Positions 1-7,469 are shown, counted from the stretch's first letter. The stretch: 64,000 nucleotides of DNA from Dawidia soli (GCF_018598185.1 NZ_JAHESC010000024.1:1-64000); one strand, 5' to 3'. The notes: generated from the letters alone by a model not told the origin. Program-made: numbers and translations.

Positions 1-88
1 CTTCCAAGGCTACGATCCTGCCCTCCAGCCGCCTAGCGATACCGTCACAAATTTCAGATCGCTCCGGCTCGGTGTCGGACGGCGGCAC
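1..88 (-). CDS. Partial unidentified ORF running off the window start
   Basis: An open frame begins at a GTG (88-86) four bases after the stop of the XRE gene and stays open to the window edge for 29 codons. The visible peptide starts PPSDTEPERSE and continues with a charged, helix-like stretch (RRLEGRIVALE). It may be the second gene of a small operon with the XRE regulator, because it follows on the same strand with almost no gap. An ATG at 92-90 in another frame closes after 12 codons. Too short to assign a family; the start and even coding status are uncertain. Confidence 0.3.
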   Translation of the reverse strand, partial: MPPSDTEPERSEICDGIARRLEGRIVALE

Positions 89-92
89 TCAT

Positions 93-362
93 TCAGGCGT
101 CCTTGCGGTTGAACGTGCGGGACTCGACGATCACCCGTTGCAGGAATTCTTCCAACGTAAGGTTGTGGATGATCAATAATTTGGTCAACGTTCGCAGGGT
201 GAGGTTATGCCGTCCGGTCTCTACGCGCCAGTACTGAGCCCGTGGAAATTCATGATCGAATGCAAAGCTCTCATAGCTTGTGTATCCTTTTTCTTTTCGC
301 AGCCCGACGAACACGCGGGCTACACTTTCAGCAAACTGTCGTAATACTTTTTCTTCCGTCAC
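93..362 (-). CDS. XRE-family helix-turn-helix regulator, small
   Basis: This 89-residue protein is about the length of a single Cro/C1-type HTH domain. The N-terminal helix (EEKVLRQFAESVARVFVGLRK) is followed by KGYTSYESFAFDH, PRAQYWRVETGRHNLTLRTLTKLLIIHNLTLEEFL, which fits the XRE pattern: recognition helix, a W-R-x-E-x-G turn, then the T-L-x-x-L-T-K-L helix before the closing L-x-E-F-L. No effector domain is present, so it probably acts as a simple DNA-binding repressor of itself or neighbours. A short palindrome at 419-432 is a candidate operator. It lies in an AT-richer stretch than the rest of the window, which hints at acquired DNA. Family call is good; target unknown. Confidence 0.75.
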   Translation of the reverse strand: MTEEKVLRQFAESVARVFVGLRKEKGYTSYESFAFDHEFPRAQYWRVETGRHNLTLRTLTKLLIIHNLTLEEFLQRVIVESRTFNRKDA

Positions 363-750
363 AGGGCCAAATTCAGGCCTTTACACCGTTAAAATTACAC
401 ACTATATGATAGTTCATCTACGATGTATCGTAAATGCGTCTATACGATCCTAGTGCTTCAACAATCGCTTCAAGATCTTCGCCTTCCGTTCGCGACAACG
501 GTGACCGCTTGAGCCGATAACAACTTCATTACCATCGAACGTAGCAATTACGTCCCCGCCGCTCTACCCGATTGACGATGTAGCGCTTCATTGTCTGCAG
601 CCTTCAATCAGCAGATCGTTCTAATCTCCTATCGATCAGAACGATTATCAAATAACATATTTACCCACTCCTGCCCCGGACAATTATATTCCGGAGAATT
701 TTCGGTTGTCGTTAATCCATATGTATATTCATATTTAAAATCATATCAAG
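363..750. other. AT-rich intergenic region without a convincing gene
   Basis: No gene is supported here; the short frame at 591-821 overlaps the next gene and has no family features. The region holds several inverted repeats: TACGAT/ATCGTA at 419-432, ATCGTTCT (615-622) facing AGAACGAT (638-645), and CCGGA (676-680) facing TCCGG (690-694). It separates the leftward XRE gene from the rightward membrane protein gene and so probably carries both promoters, though no clear TAnnTTTG box was found. Confidence 0.5.
419..432. promoter_or_regulatory. Candidate operator palindrome upstream of the XRE gene
   Basis: TACGAT-GT-ATCGTA forms 6-bp arms around a 2-nt centre, 57-70 bp upstream of the XRE start. 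A further half-site TACGAT occurs at 443-448. Position and size fit autoregulation by a small XRE protein; this is inference from geometry only. Confidence 0.35.
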
Positions 751-1248
751 TTGGATTGGAGCAAAATAATAATTGGAATTGCTGGTGCTGTTCTCACGGG
801 TGTTGTATTGTATTTCGTTAAAAAGCTAGAGGAAAAATTAACATGGACTGAGCGTCGGAACCGGTTCCGAAAATTGAACAATGTATTTCAAGGCAGCGTT
901 CAGCAAGTTATAAAAGGGGTAATGTGTACCGCTGCCTGCAAACTTGTCCTTAAAACACAGCGACGTGGAAAGCTAAAAGGGACATTGGAAGTATTATACG
1001 ACGATCAGGGTGAGTATCCACATTCGCTTCAAGAAATGAAAGTCACCGGCAACTACCATTACGATTTCTTGCTAACCCTTACCTATGAAAACTCAAAAGA
1101 GAGCAGTCACCAAGCGGGTGTCATCATCCTTCATTTCGCTCCGACAGGCGACGCGCTTAGAGGGGAATTTATGGGATACGGACCGATCACGACAAACATA
1201 GACGAGTGCCGGGGAAAGGTCAGCCTCAAAAGAGTGATCAAGGACTAA
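751..1248 (+). CDS. Membrane-anchored beta-rich protein of unknown function
   Basis: This 165-residue protein starts at TTG (751). An in-frame stop at 736-738 rules out a longer start, and the next ATG would remove the membrane segment. Residues about 5-23 (IIIGIAGAVLTGVVLYFVKK) form one transmembrane helix, followed by a charged linker to about residue 40. The rest (roughly 50-165) is a run of alternating strands with Gly turns (RRGKLKGTLEV, NYHYDFLLTLTYE, QAGVIILHF, LRGEFMGYGP, RGKVSLKRV). That fits a small lipocalin-like beta-barrel sensing a ligand or the membrane. The layout resembles the membrane-barrel effectors of CBASS defence (Cap15 type), but those have two membrane helices and a cyclase partner, and neither is seen here. 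Base composition is lower in GC than the neighbours. Family unassigned. Confidence 0.6.
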   Translation: MDWSKIIIGIAGAVLTGVVLYFVKKLEEKLTWTERRNRFRKLNNVFQGSVQQVIKGVMCTAACKLVLKTQRRGKLKGTLEVLYDDQGEYPHSLQEMKVTGNYHYDFLLTLTYENSKESSHQAGVIILHFAPTGDALRGEFMGYGPITTNIDECRGKVSLKRVIKD

Positions 1249-1480
1249 CATCGCTTCGAAAGCCATCGTCGTTTTATATAAAACTCTTTGGATTGTCCAT
1301 AATAATAGCGAGTAGTATACGACTCGTCGGCTGTGCCCTATAATGCGTTATGTACAGCGTTTAAACCCCACAATAATAGTGTTGTTATAGTTGATTAGAT
1401 TTGTAGAATGAGCAGCCTACACCCCCTGCTTATTGTATCCTCTTGAATAACTTTTGCCCGTACGCTGCCGGTGAGCCGAT

Positions 1481-1513
1481 AAATAAAAAAGACGACCGGC
1501 GTGCGATCGTCTT
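1481..1513 (-). terminator. Intrinsic terminator after tRNA-Thr
   Basis: On the minus strand AAGACGA (1513-1507) pairs with TCGTCTT (1495-1489), followed by a T-rich run (TTTTATTTAT). It lies just downstream of the tRNA 3' end at 1524. Confidence 0.65.
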
Positions 1514-1523
1514 CCTGTCAGAG

Positions 1524-1595
1524 AGCCGAGAATGGGATTTGAACCCACGACCTGCTGATTACGAATCAGCTGCTCTACCCCTGAGCTACCTCGGC
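1524..1595 (-). tRNA. tRNA-Thr (anticodon CGT)
   Basis: A full 72-nt cloverleaf reads on the minus strand: acceptor GCCGAGG/TCTCGGC (last pair G:T), D stem GCTC/GAGC, anticodon stem GCTGA/TCAGC with loop TTCGTAA giving anticodon CGT (codon ACG, Thr), and T arm GTGGG-TTCAAAT-CCCAT. Discriminator base is T; CCA is not encoded. A terminator hairpin follows. Confidence 0.95.
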
Positions 1596-1671
1596 AAAGT
1601 TCAGTGCGGGTCTCAAAATTAAATGTTCGAAGACAACTACAAAATTCCTAATTCATTAAATTGTCGCAGGT

Positions 1672-2118
1672 ATGCTATCCAAAAAATGTAAATACGCCAT
1701 CCACGCCCTGGTGCACATGGCGAAAGAGCCTGAAGCGAAGTTTCTCATCAAAGATATCTCCGATGCGTGCAACATCCCGAAGAAATTCCTCGAGGCGATC
1801 CTGCTCGACCTGAAGCGCGCCGGGGTGTTGGGCAGCAAACAGGGTAAAGGCGGTGGATATTTTCTGCGACAAGACCCTGCGACGGTAGACCTGGCCGAGA
1901 TCGTACGCCTTTTCGACGGGGCCATCGCGCTGGTGTCGTGTGCCACCCATAAGTTTTATGAACCGTGCGCCGAATGTGAAGACGAGGAGACCTGCAGCAT
2001 CCACGATGCTTTTAAACAGATCCGGAATGCCACGGTTGAAATGCTGAAATCAGAGACATTGGATTCCCTGGCCAAAAAAGAAGCGAAACTGAAAGCCAAG
2101 AAAAAACGTTTGGTATAA
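1672..2118 (+). CDS. Rrf2-family transcriptional regulator
   Basis: The 148-residue protein has the Rrf2 winged helix at the N-terminus (MLSKKCKYAIHALVHMA, then IKDISDACNIPKKFLEAILLDLKRAGVLGSKQGKGGGYFL). The C-terminal part carries Cys90, Cys99, Cys102 and Cys108 in the ..EPCAECEDEETC.. arrangement, which in this family can hold an Fe-S cluster or act as a redox switch (IscR- and CymR-like members). The C-terminal tail is very Lys-rich. It lies 78 bp upstream of a peroxiredoxin on the same strand, so a role in oxidative or Fe-S stress control is plausible. It starts at ATG 1672 after a 75-bp gap from the tRNA. Which target or cluster it binds cannot be told from sequence. Confidence 0.85.
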   Translation: MLSKKCKYAIHALVHMAKEPEAKFLIKDISDACNIPKKFLEAILLDLKRAGVLGSKQGKGGGYFLRQDPATVDLAEIVRLFDGAIALVSCATHKFYEPCAECEDEETCSIHDAFKQIRNATVEMLKSETLDSLAKKEAKLKAKKKRLV

Positions 2119-2123
2119 ATCTA

Positions 2124-2153
2124 TTTGTTTAATAGGGATTAAAATTAACTTTA
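2124..2153 (+). promoter_or_regulatory. Candidate Bacteroidota promoter for the peroxiredoxin gene
   Basis: TTTG at 2124-2127 and TAACTTTA at 2146-2153 are separated by 18 nt. This matches the known Bacteroidota -33 TTTG / -7 TAnnTTTG layout with one mismatch. The ATG at 2197 would leave a leader of about 35 nt. Confidence 0.4.
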
Positions 2154-2196
2154 AGCCCTCGAACGAAAACCCATTGTTTCACTAAAAATAACATTT

Positions 2197-2829
2197 ATGT
2201 CACTCCGATTAGGCGACGTGGCTCCGGACTTCACAGCCGAGACCACCGAAGGTACCATCAACTTCCACGAATGGCTCGGCAACAGCTGGGGCATCCTGTT
2301 CTCTCACCCGGCAGACTTCACGCCGGTCTGCACCACAGAGCTTGGCGCCATGGCCAAGTTGACTGGCGAGTTCGCTAAACGCAACGTTAAAGTGTTGGCT
2401 ATCAGCGCTGACCCGCTGGATTCGCACAAAAAGTGGATCCACGACATCAACGAAACGCAGCATACCACGGTAAACTACCCGCTCATTGCCGACCCCGAAT
2501 TTAAGACGGCCAACCTGTACGGCATGGTGCACCCCAACGTCGACAAGTTCACCGTACGCTCTGTATTTGTGATCGGTCCCGACAAAAAGATCAAGCTGAT
2601 GCTGACGTACCCGGCGTCTACCGGCCGTAACTTCGACGAGATCCTGCGTGTTGTAGACAGCCTCCAGCTAACGGCTGGCTATAGCGTCGCCACGCCGGCC
2701 AACTGGAAGCACGGCGATGACGTGATCATTACGGCGGCCGTGAAAGATGAAGACATTGAAGCAAAGTTCCCCAAGGGGCATACGCGCATCAAACCCTACC
2801 TGCGGACGACGCCTCAACCCAATATCTAA
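2197..2829 (+). CDS. 1-Cys peroxiredoxin (Prx6 type)
   Basis: This enzyme reduces hydrogen peroxide and organic hydroperoxides. The 210-residue protein has the peroxidatic signature P-x-x-x-T-x-x-C (PADFTPVC) with Cys45, and this is the only cysteine in the whole protein, so it must use an external thiol. Length and the C-terminal extension after about residue 160 (ending IKPYLRTTPQPNI) match Prx6-type enzymes rather than the shorter AhpC or Tpx types. It is expressed alone or with the Rrf2 gene upstream, and ends at a strong terminator (2856-2887). A cytosolic antioxidant role is inferred from the family. Confidence 0.93.
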   Translation: MSLRLGDVAPDFTAETTEGTINFHEWLGNSWGILFSHPADFTPVCTTELGAMAKLTGEFAKRNVKVLAISADPLDSHKKWIHDINETQHTTVNYPLIADPEFKTANLYGMVHPNVDKFTVRSVFVIGPDKKIKLMLTYPASTGRNFDEILRVVDSLQLTAGYSVATPANWKHGDDVIITAAVKDEDIEAKFPKGHTRIKPYLRTTPQPNI

Positions 2830-2855
2830 GATTTCGGTCTTTATTGACCGTCCAG

Positions 2856-2887
2856 GCTCCCGGAACACCCTTCCGGGAGCTTTTTTT
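2856..2887 (+). terminator. Intrinsic terminator after the peroxiredoxin gene
   Basis: Perfect 10-bp stem GCTCCCGGAA / TTCCGGGAGC with a 5-nt loop, followed by seven T. It lies 26 bp after the stop codon. Confidence 0.9.
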
Positions 2888-3564
2888 ATGCCAAACCATA
2901 CATCACTGCTTCGGCCGGAGACATCCTTTTTTATTGCCGTCCGGAACACTTTCGGTACTTGTTTCGTATTCAGAAATGGCGACCCGCAATCCCGCCTTTG
3001 CCGGCAGGCTTGTACGCGCCCACCGGTACAATGGTGCGGAAGCAAGGGTTCGCCATGCAATCGAAATGTCCAGGCCCGTAGGGGTGTTTGGCACGACGGT
3101 TGTCTTATGAACGGAAACTGGATAGCTATGGAAAACAAGATCAATCTGGCACCGATCCGTAACTCTTACCTGCTGCATTTTTTGGTGGCACAGGATAATC
3201 TGGCCAAGCTGACGCAGGAAGAACGGATTCAAAAGCGACTCTTCAAAAGAAAAAGGTACGCAGACCAGCGGTATGCCTGGTAGGCTCGCATGGCCATTGT
3301 GAACAGCGGCATGTCCGGCCCTTGTGCCGGCTATCGCCGCCTGGTCACCGTTAGGCGTGCCGTAACGGTCTGCGAACATGCACATGCACCCGCCATCCGG
3401 CCGCCGGTACGGGCACGACCTGCCCATCCTTACCAGGAAGGCTTTTTTACGCCCCGGGATCTGATCAGGATGTGCTGCCGGTAAGCCAAAAGAAGTTTAT
3501 GTACGTCGTACTGGATTAGTCCAAATTTGCCATCTTCGCCCGCAGGCAAACAGGTACAAACGAC
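2888..3564. other. Gap with no well-supported gene
   Basis: About 680 bp between the peroxiredoxin terminator and the GNAT gene. Overlapping frames exist on both strands (for example a 174-codon minus-strand frame at 2903-3427), but none shows a family motif, and the plus-strand frame from 2747 runs through the peroxiredoxin gene. The only stretch that reads like protein is the short ORF at 3107-3283, listed separately. Confidence 0.5.
3107..3283 (+). CDS. Possible small hypothetical protein
   Basis: A 58-codon frame starting at ATG 3107 (internal ATG at 3128). The translation contains a plausible helical stretch (NSYLLHFLVAQDNLAKLTQEE) and a strongly basic tail (RIQKRLFKRKRYADQRYAW). No family is recognised and no ribosome-binding or promoter signal was found. 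It could equally be a chance frame in a non-coding gap. Confidence 0.25.
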   Translation: MNGNWIAMENKINLAPIRNSYLLHFLVAQDNLAKLTQEERIQKRLFKRKRYADQRYAW

Positions 3565-4086
3565 ATGCATATCCGCACGGCAGAAATAGATGATTTGAAC
3601 CGGCTGAAGGTTCTCTACAAAGAGGTAGCCCGCCATGAAGGCGGCATCGCTCGCCTGGAAAGCGAGATCACCGAAGACTATATCCAAAACTTTCTTACCC
3701 GGAGCTTTGCCACCGGCCTGGCCCTGGTGGCCATACACCCCGAAGACCCCGAGGTATTGGTGGGTTCTATTCACGCCTATAAACCCGGCGTCCACGTATT
3801 TGAGCATGTCTTGTCGGAGCTCACGCTCGTCGTGCACCCCCAATTCCAGGGCCGCAAGATCGGCCGGACGCTCTTCACGATCTTCCTCGAGGAGATCGGA
3901 CGCAACCGCCCGGATATTGGCCGGGTGGAGCTCGTCACGCGCGAAAGCAACGAGAAGGCAATTGCCCTCTACCAATCGCTGGGCTTCCGCATTGAAGGCC
4001 GTTTGGAAATGCGCATTCGCACTACCGGCCGTACCTACGAAGCCGACATCCCCATGGGGTGGCAGAATCCTAATTTCGAATTTTAA
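3565..4086 (+). CDS. GNAT-family N-acetyltransferase
   Basis: This 173-residue protein has the GNAT fold. The acetyl-CoA pyrophosphate loop is seen as VVHPQFQGRKIGRTLF (Q-x-x-x-I-G form of the Q/R-x-x-G-x-G/A motif), preceded by the strand SELTLVV. Motif B follows as VELVTRESNEKAIALYQSLGFRIEGRLEMRIR. The N-terminus MHIRTAEIDDLNRLKVLYKEV is the usual first strand and helix. The substrate is unknown; the closing EGR...MRIR pattern is common in amine or peptide N-terminal acetylases. It is convergent with the next gene, 19 bp away. Confidence 0.88.
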   Translation: MHIRTAEIDDLNRLKVLYKEVARHEGGIARLESEITEDYIQNFLTRSFATGLALVAIHPEDPEVLVGSIHAYKPGVHVFEHVLSELTLVVHPQFQGRKIGRTLFTIFLEEIGRNRPDIGRVELVTRESNEKAIALYQSLGFRIEGRLEMRIRTTGRTYEADIPMGWQNPNFEF

Positions 4087-4105
4087 GAGAAGACGTTCCG
4101 GCGAC

Positions 4106-4966
4106 TCAGACACCCAGGTCGCTGCCGTCGGCAATGAGGAGCAGCAGCTCTTTCACTTCTTCGGCTTTGGCGTGCTCGCCCATCTTGTCAAACGACATGA
4201 TCAGGTTACGGAACACCCGGCGGATGATCTCCAGGTTGGGACACGGTTCGAAGAACGACGTCTGCGGCGTGAGGTGCAGCTCGCTGATGTAATTCTCGAT
4301 GTCCTGCCGCGAAAAGATCAGGCCCTTGTTAAAGGCATTGATATAGAATTGTGTATGGCGCTCGTCTTTGTAGGTCAGCACAAAGAGGTTGGGCAGGTTG
4401 ACGCCGTATACGGGCAGCTTTAGCTTCTGCGCCACCAGCAGGTAGATCACACACAGGGTGATGGGATTGCCCTTGCGTGTTTCCAACACAACGTTGATCA
4501 GCGAGTTGCCCGGTGAGTGAAAGTTTTTTGTGTTTGCACCGAACTTGATCTTATTGAACAGCACGCTGTTCACCACTTTTACCTGGTCGAACGGATATAG
4601 ATCGGGTTTGAACTCGAGCCATGTTTCATAGTAAAGCTGCTCCAGCTCCTGTCTCAGCTTGATCAGCTCCAGGTCGGGGTATTGATAGGTGGCTACCAGC
4701 CACATGCCGGTAAGCAAGTCTTGTTCGGGGCTGTTGTACCATTCCTTGATCCGCTCTTTCAGCAGCTCGTACTGCAACGTGTGGATCAGCTCTTCAATGC
4801 GCCGCTGTACCTGCGGGCTGAAGTTGCTCTCCCACTCCTGCTCGAGAAAAGGTATGATGCTGGTGCCAAGCGAACGTATCTTCTCCTCCACGTGCGATAC
4901 GATCTGGGTATCCTCGTCGTCCAGCAGCGACACTAACGCCTTTAATTCTGTCTCTTTTAAATCCAT
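4106..4966 (-). CDS. SirB1/transglutaminase-like family protein
   Basis: A 286-residue protein with the ATG at 4966 preferred over an in-frame TTG six bases upstream. The N-terminal third is helical (HEAT-like: LKALVSLLDDEDTQIVSHVEEKIRSLG). The core holds the SirB1/Transglut_core2 block: NSLINVVLETRKGNPITLCVIYLLVAQKLKLPVYGVNLPNLFVL, then KDERHTQFYINAFNKG. In this family the usual transglutaminase cysteine position is often changed and the catalytic role is unproven. The C-terminal helices (RRVFRNLIMSFDKMGEHAKAEEVKELL) resemble a TPR, also typical. Likely cytoplasmic; exact function unknown. Confidence 0.8.
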   Translation of the reverse strand: MDLKETELKALVSLLDDEDTQIVSHVEEKIRSLGTSIIPFLEQEWESNFSPQVQRRIEELIHTLQYELLKERIKEWYNSPEQDLLTGMWLVATYQYPDLELIKLRQELEQLYYETWLEFKPDLYPFDQVKVVNSVLFNKIKFGANTKNFHSPGNSLINVVLETRKGNPITLCVIYLLVAQKLKLPVYGVNLPNLFVLTYKDERHTQFYINAFNKGLIFSRQDIENYISELHLTPQTSFFEPCPNLEIIRRVFRNLIMSFDKMGEHAKAEEVKELLLLIADGSDLGV

Positions 4967-5115
4967 TCGCAAATGATACTTCGCTAAAGTAAAACTTTTT
5001 GTGGGATATTAAACAACCTGCGTTCCCACCTTTTTGCCGCGAACGGTGTCTATGCCGTTGAAATTTCTGGCATGAATATTTCATTCAACACTTACATAAA
5101 CTAATTATTACGACT

Positions 5116-5808
5116 ATGAAGTCACGCATTTTGTTTGCAGCCCTTGTTCTGTTCAGCTCGGTTGCCTTTGCTCAACAGGAAGTTTTCAAGGGTGAGCATT
5201 TCATTGAAGTTTCCGGCAACGCCCAGCAGGAGATCGAACCCAACGAAATTTATGTTCGCATCAGCCTTCTTGAATTTGAAGAAAACCGCGCCAAGGTAGC
5301 GCTCGAAAAGCTCGACAAAGATTTTCTCGACGCTCTTAAAAATGCCGGCATTGATAAGAAACGCCTGGAGCTGGCCACCGTGGGTGCAGACCTGGGCAAG
5401 CTGGGCCGCAAGGACAAAGACTCCTTCCGCGAGAAAGTGTACCAGTTAAAACTCACCAGCGGCACCGAGCTGACGACGCTGGTTGAAAAACTCGGTGCTG
5501 TGAAGGTAAACGACATTGCTGTTACGAAGGTGAGCCACTCGGAGCTGGAAAAGATGCGCCTTGACCTGAAGGTGAAAGCCTTACAGGCTGCCCGCGACAA
5601 AGCCGATGCACTGGCAAAATCGATCGGCGCGAGCATTGGTGCGCCGCTCATGATACGCGAGTTTGAGAACAACCCGTTCCCGATGGCCGAGGTTGCTAAT
5701 CTCCGGATGCGTGTGCAAGCTTATGACGGCGGCGATGCGCAAGAGCCTACTGCCTTCCGCAAGATTACGATCCAGGCGCAGGTGACGGCGCAGTTCCTGC
5801 TGAAGTAA
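5116..5808 (+). CDS. SIMPL-domain (DUF541) periplasmic protein
   Basis: The 230-residue precursor has a clear signal peptide (MKSRILFAALVLFSSVAFAQQ, cleavage after AFA). The mature part starts with the SIMPL signature HFIEVSGNAQQEIEPNEIYVRISL and includes the ALEKLDKDFLDALKNAGI helix, then LRMRVQAYDGGDAQEPTAFRKITIQAQVTAQFLL. SIMPL/DUF541 proteins are exported, form oligomeric rings in some species, and have been tied to stress resistance, but their molecular role is not settled. It stands alone with its own terminator at 5830-5867. Confidence 0.88.
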   Translation: MKSRILFAALVLFSSVAFAQQEVFKGEHFIEVSGNAQQEIEPNEIYVRISLLEFEENRAKVALEKLDKDFLDALKNAGIDKKRLELATVGADLGKLGRKDKDSFREKVYQLKLTSGTELTTLVEKLGAVKVNDIAVTKVSHSELEKMRLDLKVKALQAARDKADALAKSIGASIGAPLMIREFENNPFPMAEVANLRMRVQAYDGGDAQEPTAFRKITIQAQVTAQFLLK

Positions 5809-5829
5809 GCATATTACGTTGCTATACTG

Positions 5830-5867
5830 GTCCACGGTGTGAGTCATGCTTGCGCCGTGGACTTTTT
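5830..5867 (+). terminator. Intrinsic terminator after the SIMPL gene
   Basis: GTCCACGG (5830-5837) pairs with CCGTGGAC (5855-5862) across a 17-nt loop, followed by TTTTTGTT. It lies 22 bp after the stop. Confidence 0.7.
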
Positions 5868-5889
5868 GTTGTTATCCGATATTGAGATG

Positions 5890-5980
5890 CAGCCCTGAAA
5901 GGGCGAGATATACCATACTATTAACCCAGGCCTTCGCGGCGCTCCGGCCTGGGCTGTTGTGTTACGCCCTTTCACGGCTG
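5890..5980. repeat. Intergenic palindromic repeat, copy A
   Basis: Three dyads in a row: AGCCCTGAAAGGGCG (from 5891), a central hairpin CCCAGGCC (5925-5932) / GGCCTGGG (5946-5953), and CGCCCTTTCACGGCT (to about 5979). The outer two elements are also inverted copies of each other, so the whole unit can fold as one large cruciform. Related copies occur at 15644, 33098, 54703 and 62773. Confidence 0.8.
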
Positions 5981-6030
5981 GGTGGAATTACTGCTTGGGG
6001 TAAACCGTGACATCGCCGGCGATACCTGCG

Positions 6031-6813
6031 CTATTTGCCGGTGAATGCGGGTTTGCGTTTCTCGAGGAATGCCTGTACACCTTCTTTGTGATCGGCGGTG
6101 CCGCCGGCGATCTCCTGGCAGTAGGCTTCGTACTCCAACATGTCGTCCAGCGTGGCCGTTGCCGATCGCTGCAGCATTTTTTTGATCAGGCCGATGGCCT
6201 TTGTCGGGGCCGTGGCATAGTAGTCGGTATAGGTTTTTACAGCGGCATCGAGTTGGTCTGCCGGCACGGCGCGGTTGATCAGTCCCCAGGCGGCGGCATC
6301 GGTTGCCTTTACTTTCGAGCCGAGCGTGCACAGCTCAAACGCTTTGGCCATGCCGACCAGCCGCGGCAGAAAATACGACGAGCCCGAGTCGGGCACCAGG
6401 CCGATATTGATAAACACTTCCGTGAGCACGGCTTCTTCTGCGGCCACGACCACGTCACACGCCAATGCCAGCGAGCATCCTGCGCCGGCGGCGACGCCGT
6501 TCAACCGGCAGACGATGGGCTTGGGTAATTGACGCATCGCCCGGATGATGGGGTTATAGCGTTTGTGTAATGATTCCTGAAAGGAGCGGTTCGGCGTGGC
6601 CGCCGATGCCTTCAGGTCCTGCCCCGAGCAAAACGCTTTGCCGGCGCCGGTCAGTACGACCACGCGGGCGGCGGCATCTTTTGCCACGGCCTTCAGGGCG
6701 TCTTGCAGCTCGTAGGTGATCTCGTCGTTCAGGGCGTTGTATACGTCGGGGCGGTTCAACGTAATGGTGGCCACGCCGTTCTCAACGGCATAGCGCAAGG
6801 TCTTAAAATCCAT
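6031..6813 (-). CDS. paaG: Enoyl-CoA hydratase/isomerase, PaaG-like
   Basis: Crotonase-fold acyl-CoA enzyme of 260 residues. It begins at ATG 6813 (MDFKTLRYAVENGVATITLNRP); a longer frame exists but its extra 89 codons have no family match. The oxyanion-hole segments are FCSGQDL and NGVAAGAGCSLALACDVVVAAEEAVL. The end (YCQEIAGGTADHKEGVQAFLEKRKPAFTGK region) closely follows PaaG, the 1,2-epoxyphenylacetyl-CoA isomerase of phenylacetate breakdown, as does GLVPDSGSSYFLPRLVG. No other paa gene is in the window, so a general beta-oxidation or branched-chain role is equally possible. Confidence 0.85.
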   Translation of the reverse strand: MDFKTLRYAVENGVATITLNRPDVYNALNDEITYELQDALKAVAKDAAARVVVLTGAGKAFCSGQDLKASAATPNRSFQESLHKRYNPIIRAMRQLPKPIVCRLNGVAAGAGCSLALACDVVVAAEEAVLTEVFINIGLVPDSGSSYFLPRLVGMAKAFELCTLGSKVKATDAAAWGLINRAVPADQLDAAVKTYTDYYATAPTKAIGLIKKMLQRSATATLDDMLEYEAYCQEIAGGTADHKEGVQAFLEKRKPAFTGK

Positions 6814-6845
6814 ACAGGGTTGGCGTTGGTATACGCCGAAGATAC

Positions 6846-7469
6846 CTAAAACAAAATCACCATACCAGCAAAGCCGGTCAGTAATCCTGCAATGGCGCCG
6901 GCCGTTACTTCGCGCAGGGAGTGCGCCTGCAGTTGCATCCGTGCCGACATGACCAGCCCGGTAACGACCAGGGAAAAGATCAGGGGATATAGCAGCGAAC
7001 CGTCTTCCGTCAGCCGGTTCAATGCCAGCACGATGCCCGTAAAGCCCCAGGCCGCCAGGCTGTGCATGCTTACTTTCCAAAACAATGTCAGCAGGGTACC
7101 GATCACGACCAGCGCATCGATGATGAGCATGAACCGGAACAGGTTGTCGTCGAAACGTACTCCCGTGCGGGTATAAAACATATAGGTCAGTGTGCCATAC
7201 AGCGCGGTCGTAAACAGGAACGGTATCACGCGCTCGCGGCGGGAGTGCATCATCACACTATTGATGGTACCCATCGACCGGAAGATGCCCATGGCCAGCG
7301 CCGGCATGGCGAACGTAATACTAAAGATGATCAGGATAAATCTGCCATGCCCTTCTTCGCGCAGCGGCGACAACGCCAGCGGCAGCATCCAGGCAAAAAG
7401 CCCGAATAAATAAGTGGCCATCAGCAACGGATGGAACAGGAACGATACTACACGTGCAGCCGTATTCAC
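6846..7469 (-). CDS. PAP2-like integral membrane protein
   Basis: A 207-residue protein with about six membrane helices. It shows weakened PAP2 phosphatase motifs: HSRRERVIPF in the first position, KVSMHSLAAWG where PSGH is usual, and SARMQLQAHSLREVTAGAIAGLL where the S-R-x5-H-x3-D/E motif is expected (His then Glu retained). It may dephosphorylate lipid or isoprenoid phosphates at the membrane, or be a non-catalytic relative. The neighbouring PaaG-like gene is 32 bp downstream on the same strand and could be co-transcribed. Confidence 0.65.
   Translation of the reverse strand: MNTAARVVSFLFHPLLMATYLFGLFAWMLPLALSPLREEGHGRFILIIFSITFAMPALAMGIFRSMGTINSVMMHSRRERVIPFLFTTALYGTLTYMFYTRTGVRFDDNLFRFMLIIDALVVIGTLLTLFWKVSMHSLAAWGFTGIVLALNRLTEDGSLLYPLIFSLVVTGLVMSARMQLQAHSLREVTAGAIAGLLTGFAGMVILF

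Noticed and set aside
591-821. Short plus-strand ORF of 76 codons
   Set aside because: It overlaps the start of the membrane protein gene in another frame and ends in a Cys/Trp-rich run with no family pattern.
93-1248. Toxin-antitoxin pair of the XRE regulator and the membrane protein
   Set aside because: They are on opposite strands and nearly 400 bp apart, and the membrane protein has no known toxin feature.
2747-3283. Plus-strand frame of 178 codons
   Set aside because: It starts inside the peroxiredoxin gene in another frame and crosses its terminator. Only the last part from 3107 is kept as a weak candidate.
6814-7080. Longer start for the PaaG-like gene
   Set aside because: The extra 89 codons overlap the PAP2-like gene and do not resemble crotonase proteins; ATG 6813 matches the family start.
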